64,000 bases of DNA from CBDEUK01 sp965250225 (GCA_965250225.1 CBDFNQ010000038.1:124001-188000); one strand, 5' to 3'. Shown: positions 27,210 through 36,435, counted from the stretch's first letter. The notes: generated by a model from the letters alone, not told the origin. A program made the numbers and translations.

Positions 27210-27647
27210 CTACTCTGGTAAGGCGGGTAAGTCTGAATCCGTAGCTGGTTCAGGGACTTCAGCAGGCATATCCATGTCTTCTTCTGTCAATGCTGCATCA
27301 ACCCCTTCGGCCTCTTGTTCCATAACATCGGTCATTTTATCGGCCAGCTTGTCCACTTCGACCTGTTCCATCAATTCAGTATTTTCCATTAAACTGCCAG
27401 GCGCTTCTCTTTGAGATGCCATATAACCAAGAGCAAGACTATTTGCCAGAAAAACGACTGCCAAAAAGGTAGTGGTTTTCGTCATGAAGTTACCAGAACC
27501 CTGACTACCAAATACTGTGCCCGAGGCACCGCTACCAAATGCAGCGCCCGCATCGGCACCTTTGCCATGCTGGATCAAAATAAACCCAATCAATGTGATA
27601 GCCACAAAGACCTGAACGACTAATAAAACGGTTTGCAATACTTCCAT
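27210..27647 (-). CDS. secG: Protein-export membrane protein SecG
   Basis: A 145-residue SecYEG translocon subunit with two membrane helices (about 5-25 and 55-75) joined by the Gly/Ser-rich loop GKGADAGAAFGSGASGTVFG typical of SecG. The C-terminal 65 residues are unusually long and acidic (rich in Glu, Asp and Pro). Its ATG shares one base with the tpiA stop (TAATG), after a GAGGAAAC ribosome site. This is the housekeeping translocon component; the SecA-like protein at 53604-55601 is a separate paralogue. Confidence 0.94.
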   Translation of the reverse strand: MEVLQTVLLVVQVFVAITLIGFILIQHGKGADAGAAFGSGASGTVFGSQGSGNFMTKTTTFLAVVFLANSLALGYMASQREAPGSLMENTELMEQVEVDKLADKMTDVMEQEAEGVDAALTEEDMDMPAEVPEPATDSDLPALPE

Positions 27648-28405
27648 TAATGTTTCCTCGTTGCATGACAGATGGCCAAAAACTCTTCAGCGTTTAATGA
27701 CGCGCCGCCAATTAAACCGCCGTCCACATCTGCCATTGTAAATAATTCATCGGCATTCGCCGCTTTCACACTGCCGCCATAGAGAATTCGGATCTTCTCA
27801 GCGACGCTTTCATCATGCCTGGCTAATCGTAATCGAATGAAGGCATGTACTTCCTGGGCTTGCTCCGGTGTTGCTGTTTTACCCGTACCGATAGCCCAGA
27901 CCGGTTCATAGGCAACAACCGCCTGATGAAATGTTTCTATACCTGCCAGATCAATGACTGCATCTAATTGTCTGGCTATCACCTCTTCGGTATTGCTACT
28001 CTCTCGTTCTGCCAGTAACTCACCAACACATAAAATCGGGGTCATACCTGCTGCTGCAACTGCGACAAATTTTTCTGCCACACGCATGTCCGTTTCCAAA
28101 TACAACTGACGACGTTCGGAATGACCCACTATCGCGTATTGACAGTTAAAATCCTGCAACATGGCCACAGATATTTCACCGGTAAACGCCCCATCCGCCA
28201 GATGCGAGACGTTTTGTGCACCGAGAGAAATGCTATTTTCCTTAAGCAATTCAGATAGTTCCGACAAATATACATAGGGAGGGCAGATCGCCACATCAGC
28301 GTTAGTTTTCAGCCCTTGCTGTATTTGCTCAACCAGGGACTGATTGCTGGCCAATAAACCATTCATCTTCCAGTTGGCTGCTACGAAAGGTATCCGTGAT
28401 GTCAT
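27647..28405 (-). CDS. tpiA: Triosephosphate isomerase
   Basis: A 252-residue TIM-barrel enzyme that interconverts dihydroxyacetone phosphate and glyceraldehyde 3-phosphate. NWKMN gives the catalytic Lys, IVGHSERR the catalytic His, and AYEPVWAIGTG the catalytic Glu and the flexible lid. LYGGSVKAAN forms the phosphate site. The order tpiA-secG-tRNA-Leu is the standard gammaproteobacterial arrangement upstream of nuo. Confidence 0.97.
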   Translation of the reverse strand: MTSRIPFVAANWKMNGLLASNQSLVEQIQQGLKTNADVAICPPYVYLSELSELLKENSISLGAQNVSHLADGAFTGEISVAMLQDFNCQYAIVGHSERRQLYLETDMRVAEKFVAVAAAGMTPILCVGELLAERESSNTEEVIARQLDAVIDLAGIETFHQAVVAYEPVWAIGTGKTATPEQAQEVHAFIRLRLARHDESVAEKIRILYGGSVKAANADELFTMADVDGGLIGGASLNAEEFLAICHATRKH

Positions 28406-28583
28406 GTTATTCAGTGTTGATATCTCATAAAAAGGGCGCCAAGCTTACCGATGCAGTCCCTTTAAATCAAATGAAAACATAGCAATTAGCCATAAGCTAC
28501 TAGTCGTTAGCAGGAACAGCCCTCTTACTATTCTATCTAGCTTCTATTAGCTTCATATTTTTCAACAGAGCAATGCCAATTCT

Positions 28584-28780
28584 CCGTCATGCTGGCGAAG
28601 GCCAGTATCCACCTCTGAGGCATGTCAGAGTATGAGTCGTTCCCGCGAAAGCGGGAATGACCGCCATGGACGGCGGAAATGCAATAGGATTGTCTGGAAC
28701 AATCCATGCCCAGTACAAAGGAGTTGTCACCAAAGGTGACGCAATAATAACTGGATACCGGCTCGGAGGCCGGTATGACG
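28584..28780. repeat. Mosaic of dispersed palindromic repeats between tpiA and the HhH-GPD gene
   Basis: The 387 bases between the genes (28406-28792) hold no gene but several perfect short hairpins. They are CTGGC/GCCAG near 28591-28605; TTCCCGC-gaaa-GCGGGAA at 28640-28657; GGATTGT/ACAATCC near 28687-28705; GTCACC-aaa-GGTGAC near 28727-28741; and ATACCGGC/GCCGGTAT near 28755-28775. Several carry GTCAT or ATGACG next to the stem, the mark of the GTCATTCC repeat family. Confidence 0.7.
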
Positions 28781-28792
28781 GAGTAAGGGATG

Positions 28793-29521
28793 TTACCCAA
28801 TGCAAATTTCTTCCACAGAACAGTGCAGACAGTCATCCGACTCCGTACATTTCTCTTTGGCATGACGCACGATCAGGGCGTGGAATTCATTAAATAACGC
28901 CACATCATCAAACCCCAGTGCATCTTCAAATGCCTGGCGTAAAACCCCATAGGGTTCATCACCGTCGATCAGATTCAACCTTGAGAATAATCGTCGAGTA
29001 TAGGTATCGATGACAAAAACAGGTCGGTTAAAGACATATAATAGGATGTCATCGGCCGTTTCCGGGCCAACACCTTTCACTTCCAGTAAGGCATCCCGGA
29101 GCCTTGTCGTTTCAAAATGCTGCAGTTTTCTATAACTACCCCGTTGCTGATACCAGTCAGCAAAATTTTTCAGCCGTTTCGCCTTGATATTGAAATAACC
29201 GGATGGTTTGATCAGTTCAGCCAGTTCTTTCTCATTAATGGACAGCATGGCCTTGTGATTCAGCGCCTTGTCACGTTTTAAATTTCGTATTGCCTTTTCA
29301 ACATTTGTCCACGCTGTGTTCTGTGTGAGGATTGCCCCGACCATGACTTCAAAACGGGAAGAAGCAGGCCACCAGTTCTGTGGCCCATAAGCATCGTAAA
29401 GACGTTGATAGATTAAGCGGAGAGCAGTAGAAATAAACTGGGAATCGAGTTGACTAACCTTTTGGGTTCTCCAACTGATTTTGAAACTTGTATAGATTGG
29501 CAGAACTGATCGGATAGCCAA
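28793..29521 (-). CDS. HhH-GPD (endonuclease III-like) DNA repair protein
   Basis: A 242-residue protein of the Nth/MutY superfamily, related to the endonuclease III domain proteins of bacteria. VKGVGPETADDILLYV is the helix-hairpin-helix, and the Asp of FVIDTYTRR is the catalytic Asp. At the C-terminus four Cys spaced C-x6-C-x2-C-x5-C should bind a 4Fe-4S cluster. The Lys that marks true bifunctional Nth is not obvious, so it may be a monofunctional glycosylase. The start is uncertain: the frame opens at a TTG (29521), preceded by GGAA, that overlaps the M48 protease gene by 68 bases, and no good ATG is nearer. Confidence 0.82.
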   Translation of the reverse strand: MAIRSVLPIYTSFKISWRTQKVSQLDSQFISTALRLIYQRLYDAYGPQNWWPASSRFEVMVGAILTQNTAWTNVEKAIRNLKRDKALNHKAMLSINEKELAELIKPSGYFNIKAKRLKNFADWYQQRGSYRKLQHFETTRLRDALLEVKGVGPETADDILLYVFNRPVFVIDTYTRRLFSRLNLIDGDEPYGVLRQAFEDALGFDDVALFNEFHALIVRHAKEKCTESDDCLHCSVEEICIG

Positions 29522-30338
29522 CGTAGGATTCCATTGTACCGGTCATTTGATTATCTAATAACATGATACGGTCATTGGGTTGTGGATGGGTCGCATGCAT
29601 TTGTTTATATGATTCGCTTGATGATGGGTTAATACGATTTAAAGTATCGAGCACACCAACCAGTCCATAAGGGTCATAGCCCGCACGTGCGGCTAATACA
29701 ACACCAATTTGATCGGCCTCAAATTCATCTTCTCTATTCAGACCGCTTTCCCAGACCTCAACACCGATATTAGATAGTTGTTTCACTAACTTTCCCCATC
29801 CCGAGCCAAATTTTTGACTGACCAATTCTCCAGCCAGGTCTTTAAAAAGACCATTTTGAGCACGTTCTTTGATATCGTCCAGATGGTGTTTTTCCAACAC
29901 ATGACCAATTTCATGTGCCAACACCCCAGCGAGTTCGGATTCATTGCGAAGCAACAAAAATAAACCTTTTGAAATGAAGATATAACCACCTGGTGCGGCA
30001 AAAGCATTGATACTGTCTTCATCCAGAACACCAAAACGCCAGGGAAGGTTTGAGCGTTCGCTTTGATTGACCACCCACATACCCACTTGATTGACGTAAC
30101 GTTGTACGTCTTCGTCATCAACCAACGGGGCAGCTCCCAACAGCTGGGCCGACATGCCTTGCCCCAGTTCAATTTCCTTTGGCTCGTCAATTTCAGTAAA
30201 GGCATCTTGCCTATTCAACCCAATCTCTATTGCCTTTGCACCAAACTCCAGAAGGTCCAGGGCCATCACTGAAATGGATAGCCCACTCACGGCTACTGCC
30301 AGAAAAAATTGTTTACTGATTTTTTTCATATTATTCAT
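29454..30338 (-). CDS. M48 family metalloprotease
   Basis: An exported zinc protease of about 294 residues. The zinc site HEIGH is in LAGVLAHEIGHVLEKHH, and the third ligand lies in the downstream EFEADQIG. The frame opens at a GTG (30371), but the ATG at 30336-30338, with GGGGTG upstream, places the signal sequence (MKKISKQFFLAVAVSGL) at the N-terminus, so I chose that. There is no TPR tail, so it resembles LoiP/YcaL-type short M48 proteins involved in envelope quality control rather than BepA. It follows the SH3 protein gene on the same strand. Confidence 0.9.
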   Translation of the reverse strand: MNNMKKISKQFFLAVAVSGLSISVMALDLLEFGAKAIEIGLNRQDAFTEIDEPKEIELGQGMSAQLLGAAPLVDDEDVQRYVNQVGMWVVNQSERSNLPWRFGVLDEDSINAFAAPGGYIFISKGLFLLLRNESELAGVLAHEIGHVLEKHHLDDIKERAQNGLFKDLAGELVSQKFGSGWGKLVKQLSNIGVEVWESGLNREDEFEADQIGVVLAARAGYDPYGLVGVLDTLNRINPSSSESYKQMHATHPQPNDRIMLLDNQMTGTMESYVGYPISSANLYKFQNQLENPKG

Positions 30339-30367
30339 CTTAACACCCCGTTCAAGATTGCTACCCG

Positions 30368-30976
30368 TCACCAGAGACTCTCAACTGCTTTTTTGATGAG
30401 ATCTTCGTCGCCATCGTTATTATTGCTGGTAGAGTTATTCTGTGCTGGTTCACTGGATCCGGTATTGCTGATATCTGCTTTCTCAATTGGCTTCAAGTAG
30501 GCGATATGTTGTGATTTTAATGGAATAGATGCCGCATATTGTTTACCTTGCGATAAAGAAATTTTGTAGTTTTCAAGCTTAGCAAGCTCTGACAGGTTTG
30601 GAGCAGCTTTTTTAACCTCACCCGGTCCAAGTCCACGAATACCTATGGTAGCGGTTGAATTGGATTCACTGGAATAACCACCGGCAATTACCCGCTTGAG
30701 TCTGGAAAACCAGTTGCCATTCGCCTCTGTTTGCACATCATAGCTGCGCACCCAACCTTGTTGGCCGGTTGAGTCTGAAACCTGATACCAACCACCCTGA
30801 CGCTGGTCGATCGTAACATCTGTCCCCTGCGACAAATTAGCAACGACAGATGACTGAATACTAGAAGAAGCATACAACTTCGAATCAACACTCATCTTGG
30901 CCGATTCGGCTGCTGCAATAACCTGACTAATACCGATCAGGCCTAGCACCACAATGATGGATTTTACTATTCGCAT
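30368..30976 (-). CDS. Secreted protein with a bacterial SH3 domain
   Basis: A 202-residue protein with a signal peptide (about 1-22) and one SH3b domain (about 28-85, ending GWYQVSDSTGQQGWVRSYDV). A low-complexity Ser/Asn-rich C-terminal stretch (about 175-190) follows. SH3b domains bind cell-wall peptides or partner proteins. Its stop is 30 bases from the M48 protease ATG, and the two are often paired, so a joint role in envelope maintenance is likely. No catalytic domain is seen. Confidence 0.83.
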   Translation of the reverse strand: MRIVKSIIVVLGLIGISQVIAAAESAKMSVDSKLYASSSIQSSVVANLSQGTDVTIDQRQGGWYQVSDSTGQQGWVRSYDVQTEANGNWFSRLKRVIAGGYSSESNSTATIGIRGLGPGEVKKAAPNLSELAKLENYKISLSQGKQYAASIPLKSQHIAYLKPIEKADISNTGSSEPAQNNSTSNNNDGDEDLIKKAVESLW

Positions 30977-31052
30977 AATGATTTCCTGCTAATTGTTCTT
31001 AATACAATGTAAATCATGACTACCAATTGACTCAGCCGATCATACTACTATT

Positions 31053-31163
31053 GTCATTCCGGCGTAGGCCGGAATCCATGTAAATCTGGATCCCGGCCTC
31101 GGCTTTGGCTTCCTGCGTCGCTCTATCACCTACGTCCTATAGGTGTTCGCCGGGATGACGGTG
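31053..31163. repeat. GTCATTCCGGC-type dispersed hairpin repeat
   Basis: GTCATTCCGGC-gta-GCCGGAAT forms a tight hairpin at 31053-31077. A further arm GGATCCCGG near 31088 and a matching CCGGGATGACGG near 31150 frame a longer copy with an unrelated centre. It fills half of the 244-base gap upstream of the SH3 gene and belongs to the same repeat family as those at 15873 and 28584. Confidence 0.7.
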
Positions 31164-31220
31164 TTTTTGACTTAAGCTAAGTGCCATTCGCTCATAACCG
31201 TAATTCTATTATAGCGTTTA

Positions 31221-31961
31221 TCACGCACTTTTGACGGCGGCTCTAAGAGAATCGATGTCTTTATCCTCTAATTCCCAAACCTTTCCGACCCTGCGTTTGC
31301 GTTCCAGGAAGTAAGGCCCGTAGCGTACCCGGATCAAGCGACTGACAGCCATACCCTGAGATTCCCACAAACGGCGCACTTCACGATTTCGCCCTTCCAT
31401 GAGTGCCACGTGATACCAATGATTCGAGCCTTCACCGCCAGAATCGACGATGTCGGTAAATCGAGCCACTCCGTCCTCTAGCGCAACACCTCTGAGCAGG
31501 TTATCTATTTGCTCCTGCGTGGCTGTTCCCAAAACCCGTACCGCGTATTCACGGTCAATAGTACTACTCGGATGCATTAATGCATTGGCTAGTTCCCCAT
31601 CATTGGTAAATAACAGCAGACCGGAGCTGTTAATGTCGAGTCGTCCCACGCTGATCCAGCGACCACCCTGAATGCGCGGCAATTTTTGAAACACCGTGGG
31701 ACGACCTTCGGGGTCTTTACGAGTACAGACTTCGCCAACGGGTTTATAATAGGCAATGACTTTGGTTTCGCTCGCATTGTTTAAGGTTTGTCGACGCAAT
31801 ACCTTATCATCCAGACTCACCTTATCCTGCTCAGAAATTTGATCGCCCAACGAGGCAGTGTTGCCATTGACCTTGATACGACCTTTTTTGATCCAACCTT
31901 CAATCTCTCGACGCGAACCAAAACCAGCTCGTGCCAATACTTTTTGAATTCGCTCAGACAT
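31221..31961 (-). CDS. rluB: 23S rRNA pseudouridine synthase RluB
   Basis: A 246-residue RsuA/RluB-family enzyme. The N-terminal S4 RNA-binding domain (about 3-60, RIQKVLARAGFGSRREIEGW) is followed by the catalytic domain with the active-site Asp in SVGRLDINSSGLLLFTNDG. GRNREVRRLW is the usual C-terminal motif. RluB makes pseudouridine at position 2605 of 23S rRNA. The C-terminus is short, without the long basic tail seen in some RluB. It lies after scpB in a common scpA-scpB-rluB cluster. Confidence 0.93.
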   Translation of the reverse strand: MSERIQKVLARAGFGSRREIEGWIKKGRIKVNGNTASLGDQISEQDKVSLDDKVLRRQTLNNASETKVIAYYKPVGEVCTRKDPEGRPTVFQKLPRIQGGRWISVGRLDINSSGLLLFTNDGELANALMHPSSTIDREYAVRVLGTATQEQIDNLLRGVALEDGVARFTDIVDSGGEGSNHWYHVALMEGRNREVRRLWESQGMAVSRLIRVRYGPYFLERKRRVGKVWELEDKDIDSLRAAVKSA

Positions 31962-32013
31962 ATCAGGATCTCGTTTTGAAGGGTGCAGAAAAAAATACCC
32001 TTTAAGTATTGGA

Positions 32014-32718
32014 CTAACCGGTGAAAGGGATCACGTTATCGGTTTCTTCGGATTCGGAATCATCGTCATCCCCACCGGGTTCGTCGATTGATTCTACTTC
32101 GTCTTGTTCAACAGGCTCTGAATCGGCTTCCACCGCCTTTCTCAACGCTTCCATGTCCATGCCCTCGAACAGATCCGGATTCATTTGATCGAAGTCTTTA
32201 ATCTCAGCCAGGGAAGGCAACTCGGACAATTTTTTCAAATTGAAGTAATCGAGAAATTCCTTGGTTGTGGCAAGCAAGCTAGGTTTACCTGGCACATCTC
32301 GATGACCAACGACCCTGATCCAGTCACGCTCCTGTAATGTCTTGGTGATGCTCGAACTCACACTCACACCACGGATCTCTTCAATCTCACTACGGGTGAT
32401 CGGCTGGCGGTAAGCAATAATAGCCAGGGTCTCAAGCAGAGCCCTGGAATATCGTGCTGGCCTTTCATCAAACAATCGATTTATCCAGTCCGCATTTTCT
32501 TTGCGTGCCTGAACACGAAAACCACTGGCGACTTCCACCAGCTCAATCCCTCGACCATCATAATCGGTTTGCAATTCAGTCAAAATCTCACGCACCGCGC
32601 TACGTTCAGGTTGCACCGGATCAGACTCAAACAATTTCAGCAAATCAGAAACGGTTAGAGGAGAATCGTTAGCCATTAACACCGCTTCAATAATATTTTT
32701 TAGTTGTTGTTTTTCCAT
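32014..32718 (-). CDS. scpB: Segregation and condensation protein B
   Basis: A protein of about 234 residues with two winged-helix domains that joins ScpA and SMC in the condensin complex. Typical segments are ALLETLAIIAYRQPITRSEIEEIRGV and KPSLLATTKEFLDYF. The acidic C-terminal tail (about 195-232) is rich in Asp and Glu. I chose the ATG at 32716-32718 (MEKQQLKN) over the TTG at 32733 that directly adjoins the scpA stop. Confidence 0.94.
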   Translation of the reverse strand: MEKQQLKNIIEAVLMANDSPLTVSDLLKLFESDPVQPERSAVREILTELQTDYDGRGIELVEVASGFRVQARKENADWINRLFDERPARYSRALLETLAIIAYRQPITRSEIEEIRGVSVSSSITKTLQERDWIRVVGHRDVPGKPSLLATTKEFLDYFNLKKLSELPSLAEIKDFDQMNPDLFEGMDMEALRKAVEADSEPVEQDEVESIDEPGGDDDDSESEETDNVIPFTG

Positions 32719-32733
32719 CTGAATATTTAACAA

Positions 32734-33582
32734 TTAGGCGGCGGCTTTGACATAAATTGGACCGTTGGTTTCATTTTGCACCATCTCAATCAAGGAAGAT
32801 TTCATGAGTTCTAAAATAGCCAGTAAAGCAACGATCACACCTGAGCGTCCTTCCTCAAGAGTGAATAACTCGCTGAAGTCTATGAAATCATCGGGTTGCA
32901 CTTTATCCAGTATGATACTCATACGCTCACGCAGTGATAAGGGCTCACGCGTGATCAAATGATGCGTGTACATATCAGCACGGTTAAGCACGTCGGCAAA
33001 AGCCTTTAATAAATTATCGAGAGATACCTGTGGCGGTTCCTGTTGCGAACGACGATAGGGAAATTCAACTTGAGCCGAGAACACCTCGCGCCCTTGTCTT
33101 GGCAAGGTATCTATATCTTCCGCTGCTTGTTTATAGCGCTCATACTCCTGTAGTCGGCGTACCAGTTCAGCGCGTGGATCATCTTCATCCTCATCCTCAA
33201 CCGGACGCGGCAAGAGTAATCTCGATTTGATCTCGGTTAACATCGCCGCCATTAATAAATATTCACCGGCCAACTCAAGCTGTAATTCTTCCATTAAGTC
33301 GATGTATTCCATGTATTGCTGGGTAATACGCGCAATAGGGATATCCAGAATATCAATATTCTGGCGCTTGATCAGATAGAGCAATAAATCCAGTGGGCCT
33401 TCAAAGGCCTCCAGAAACACTTCCAGGGCTTGAGGTGGAATGTATAAATCCTTTGGTAACTCGGTAAGAGGAGCCCCCTGAACGATGGCAAACGGCATTT
33501 CGGATTGTTCTGAACCTATCCGCAGTTCAGCATCAGGGGTTTCGACAGTATCTTCTTCGGACGGAATAGTTCCAACGGACAT
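32734..33582 (-). CDS. scpA: Segregation and condensation protein A
   Basis: A 282-residue kleisin of the SMC-ScpAB condensin. The signature FEGPLDLLLYLIKRQNIDILDIPIA is present, and the C-terminal winged helix ends near VALLAILELMKSSLIEMVQN. The first 45 residues are acidic and poorly conserved. An SMC-ScpAB system, rather than MukBEF, places the organism outside the enteric/Vibrio group of gammaproteobacteria. First gene of scpA-scpB-rluB. Confidence 0.95.
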   Translation of the reverse strand: MSVGTIPSEEDTVETPDAELRIGSEQSEMPFAIVQGAPLTELPKDLYIPPQALEVFLEAFEGPLDLLLYLIKRQNIDILDIPIARITQQYMEYIDLMEELQLELAGEYLLMAAMLTEIKSRLLLPRPVEDEDEDDPRAELVRRLQEYERYKQAAEDIDTLPRQGREVFSAQVEFPYRRSQQEPPQVSLDNLLKAFADVLNRADMYTHHLITREPLSLRERMSIILDKVQPDDFIDFSELFTLEEGRSGVIVALLAILELMKSSLIEMVQNETNGPIYVKAAA

Positions 33583-33763
33583 GAATTACGTTCACCTATT
33601 AACTATAAACATATGAATGCTAAGGAAACTCTGTTGCGCTGAAATTTCCGCCTACATGAGCTGCTACAACAGTTAGCGTATAATACCACGGAAGCAGCAT
33701 GGATCATCTTTCTATTCTTGACTCTTCCTTACTGTTTGCATGAGCCTGCATCAAGTTTATTGA

Positions 33764-34384
33764 CTATAACAACCAGGACACATCGCCTAGACCTTCACGC
33801 ACTACATCAACCTCTTCATTCACCATATTCAAAACGCTGGTCGGTTCAATTCCACCTGCACCGCCGTCTATCACCAACTCGACTCGATTGCCGATTTTTT
33901 CTTCTATCTCTTCAGGATCGGACAATGGTACTGTCCCACCTGGCAAGATCAGACTACTACTCAAAATTGGTTCGCCAAACACAGATAATAATTCCAGCGC
34001 GATTTGATTTGCCGGTACGCGCAAACCAATGGTTTTTTTCTGCGCATGCTGAAGTCGTTTGGGTACATCACGACTGGCCTTTAATAAAAACGTATAAGGG
34101 CCCGGTGTCAGTGATTTGATCAAACGAAAAGCGGAATTCCCCACTTTGGCATAGTTACTGATCTCTGCCAGATCACGACAAACCAGAGTCATGTCATGGC
34201 GCTTATCCAGTTGCCGGATCTGGCATATCCTCTCAACCGCCTGCTTATCTTCCAGATGGCAGGCAAGAGCGTAACTGGAATCGGTTGGATAAACGATAAC
34301 ACCGCCTTCTCGCAACACACTGCTCACTTGAGTTAGCAAACGTTGCTGAGGATTGTCTGGATGAATTTTCAAGTACTGAGTCAT
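33764..34384 (-). CDS. yciO: YciO family protein (Sua5/YrdC fold)
   Basis: A 206-residue protein with the YrdC fold. It matches E. coli YciO in length and in its opening (IHPDNPQQRLL) and nucleotide-site segments (GGVIVYPTDSSYAL, KTIGLRVP, SSSLILPGG). The family resembles TsaC, which makes threonylcarbamoyl-AMP for tRNA t6A, but YciO itself is a separate branch with a less certain role. It is divergent from yciB, so the 56-base gap should hold promoters for both. Confidence 0.92.
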   Translation of the reverse strand: MTQYLKIHPDNPQQRLLTQVSSVLREGGVIVYPTDSSYALACHLEDKQAVERICQIRQLDKRHDMTLVCRDLAEISNYAKVGNSAFRLIKSLTPGPYTFLLKASRDVPKRLQHAQKKTIGLRVPANQIALELLSVFGEPILSSSLILPGGTVPLSDPEEIEEKIGNRVELVIDGGAGGIEPTSVLNMVNEEVDVVREGLGDVSWLL

Positions 34385-34440
34385 TAGAGTTTACTGAGTA
34401 TTTTCGTTATGATGTCATTTTTTTCAGTCATTAAAATTTT

Positions 34441-35016
34441 ATGAAATTCCTGTTTGATTTTTTTCCGATCATTGCCTTCTTCATTGCCTTTTACATCCCT
34501 GAGGATCGCCAACAAGGCATTTATGCAGCGACTTATACGATCATCGTAGCAAGTTTTATCCAGATTTGTCTCTATTGGTTGTTATACAAAAAATTTGAAA
34601 AGATGCATCTCATCACTTTTGTCGTGGTACTCATTTTTGGTGGATTGACTATCTATTTACATAATGAGAATTTCATTAAATGGAAACCAACGGTTGTTAA
34701 CTGGTGTTTTGCCATTGCTTTAATCGGCAGTCACTTTATTGGTGAGAAAACAATTTTTCAACGTATGATCAATATGGCAGATGATAAATTGCAATTACCA
34801 TCGCATGTCTGGAAAAATATTAACATGAGCTGGGGGATATTTTTTATTCTTATAGGTTTCGTAAATCTCTATGTCGCCTTTAATTACAGCACGGAATTCT
34901 GGGTTAATTTCAAGGCCTGGGGCATGACCTTACTCAATTTGTCTTTTCTGGTTGGCATGGGTATTTACATGTTTCGTTATATCAAAGAACAAGAAACTAC
35001 ATCTGAAGAAAAATAA
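34441..35016 (+). CDS. yciB: Inner membrane septation protein A (YciB/IspZ)
   Basis: A 191-residue protein with five to six membrane helices. Family segments seen are MKFLFDFFPIIAFFIAFY, KWKPTVVNWCFA and NMSWGIFFILIGFVNLYVAF. YciB is linked to septum and envelope synthesis. It leads a plus-strand run yciB-yciI-bolA-dam with short gaps (22, 12 and 2 bases). Confidence 0.94.
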   Translation: MKFLFDFFPIIAFFIAFYIPEDRQQGIYAATYTIIVASFIQICLYWLLYKKFEKMHLITFVVVLIFGGLTIYLHNENFIKWKPTVVNWCFAIALIGSHFIGEKTIFQRMINMADDKLQLPSHVWKNINMSWGIFFILIGFVNLYVAFNYSTEFWVNFKAWGMTLLNLSFLVGMGIYMFRYIKEQETTSEEK

Positions 35017-35038
35017 TATATGAGAGGAAATTATTAAA

Positions 35039-35335
35039 ATGTATTACGCAATCATGTGTTTTGACGTTGAAGACAGCCTGGAGAAAAGAATGAGTGTCCG
35101 TCCAGATCACATTGCCCGGCTTGAAGCCTTACGTGATGAGGGACGACTACTAACTGCCGGGCCTCATCCAAAGATCGACAGTGAAGACCCGGGGCCAAAT
35201 GGTTTTACAGGTAGCCTCATCGTGGCTGAATTTGATTCACTAGAAGATGCACAGGCCTGGGCCGATGAGGATCCTTATATCGCTACCGGTGTCTATGAAA
35301 AGGTTATCGTCAAACCCTACAAAAAAGTTTTCTAG
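35039..35335 (+). CDS. yciI: YciI-like protein
   Basis: A 98-residue ferredoxin-like-fold protein of the YciI family. It opens MYYAIMCFDVEDSLEKR, holds HIARLEALRDEGRLLTAGPH with the conserved His and acidic residues, and ends PYIATGVYEKVIVKPYKKVF. The pocket residues resemble the active site of related dehalogenases, but the biological reaction is not known. It follows yciB, as in many proteobacteria, with a GAGAGGAA ribosome site. Confidence 0.93.
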   Translation: MYYAIMCFDVEDSLEKRMSVRPDHIARLEALRDEGRLLTAGPHPKIDSEDPGPNGFTGSLIVAEFDSLEDAQAWADEDPYIATGVYEKVIVKPYKKVF

Positions 35336-35347
35336 ATTGATCAGATC

Positions 35348-35617
35348 ATGGATCGTGTTAAAGCTATTCGTAAACAATTGACCGAACACCTACAACCCAG
35401 TCAATTGGATATTGTTGATGAGTCCCATCTCCATGCCGGCCACGCCGGTGCGGCCAGTGGTGCGGGGCATTTTGCCGTTTCTATTACTACCGATGCATTT
35501 AATGGTAAAAGTCTTATCGAACGACATCGGTTAGTGTACCTAGCCGTAGATGACCTTATGAAGTCAGAAATACATGCGCTGAGTATTAAAGCTATTGCAT
35601 CAGATGAGAACAATTAA
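35348..35617 (+). CDS. bolA: BolA family protein
   Basis: An 89-residue BolA-fold protein with the conserved GHFAVSITTDAFNGKSLIERHRLVY helix-turn and the C-terminal IHALSIKA. The loop with two His (HLHAGHAG) is the region used to bind a 2Fe-2S cluster with a monothiol glutaredoxin. The length and short C-terminus fit the yrbA/ibaG-like or bolA1-like branch. Its stop is 2 bases from the dam start. Confidence 0.92.
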   Translation: MDRVKAIRKQLTEHLQPSQLDIVDESHLHAGHAGAASGAGHFAVSITTDAFNGKSLIERHRLVYLAVDDLMKSEIHALSIKAIASDENN

Positions 35618-35619
35618 TT

Positions 35620-36435
35620 GTGGCACTTATTAAACCATTCTTGAAATGGCCAGGTAGCAAATTTAGATTACTTGATCGAATTCAGAATCGACTCGATCCA
35701 GGAAAGCGTTTGGTGGAACCCTTTGTCGGTTCAGGTGCTGTATTCTTGAATAGCGTTTATAAGAAATATCTATTAGCCGATACTAACCCTGACTTAATCA
35801 ATCTATATCTATACGTTCAACAAGAAGGCGAATCCTTCACTGAATATTGCCAATCGTTTTTTACGCCGAAAAATAATTGTGAAACGAAATATTATTCTTT
35901 TCGGAAACAGTTTAATCGAACTCAGGATTCACGATTAAAATCCGCACTTTTTATCTACTTAAATCGGCACTGTTATAATGGGCTTTGCCGATATAATTCC
36001 AAACATCAATTCAATACGCCTTTTGGTCGTTACAAAAAACCGTATTTCCCAAAGAAAGAATTAGGTGCCTTTCATATTGCATCAAAAAAAGCGACGTTTA
36101 TTCATGCCGATTTTGTCGAGACAATGAAAAAGGCAAAAACAGGCGATGTAATTTATTGTGACCCGCCTTATGTGCCTTTATCAAAGACAGCCTATTTTAC
36201 CGATTACTTTTCCGGTGGCTTCGGTTGGGAAGAACAAATTGAATTAGCCGAATGGGCTGGTAAGCTAGCCAAAAAAGGTATTCCGGTTATTATTTCAAAT
36301 CATAATACCGATAACACGCGTGCACTCTATAAAAATGCCGGTGCAACAACCGAACGATTCCTGGTAAGAAGAACCATTAGCTGTAACACAAGTAAACGCG
36401 ATAAAGTCGAAGAATTATTGGCCGTGTTTCAATGA
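35620..36435 (+). CDS. dam: Adenine-specific DNA methyltransferase Dam (GATC type)
   Basis: A 271-residue D12-class N6-adenine methyltransferase. SAM-site motifs are FLKWPGSK (N-terminus) and EPFVGSGAVF (about 33-42). The catalytic motif DPPY is at 181-184, and the C-terminal SCNTSKRDKVEELL is usual for Dam. It starts with GTG directly after bolA. Dam genes normally sit near aroB/damX in enterics; here it is at the end of the yciB-bolA run. A shattered second copy lies 5 kb downstream (41233-41637). Confidence 0.93.
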   Translation: MALIKPFLKWPGSKFRLLDRIQNRLDPGKRLVEPFVGSGAVFLNSVYKKYLLADTNPDLINLYLYVQQEGESFTEYCQSFFTPKNNCETKYYSFRKQFNRTQDSRLKSALFIYLNRHCYNGLCRYNSKHQFNTPFGRYKKPYFPKKELGAFHIASKKATFIHADFVETMKKAKTGDVIYCDPPYVPLSKTAYFTDYFSGGFGWEEQIELAEWAGKLAKKGIPVIISNHNTDNTRALYKNAGATTERFLVRRTISCNTSKRDKVEELLAVFQ

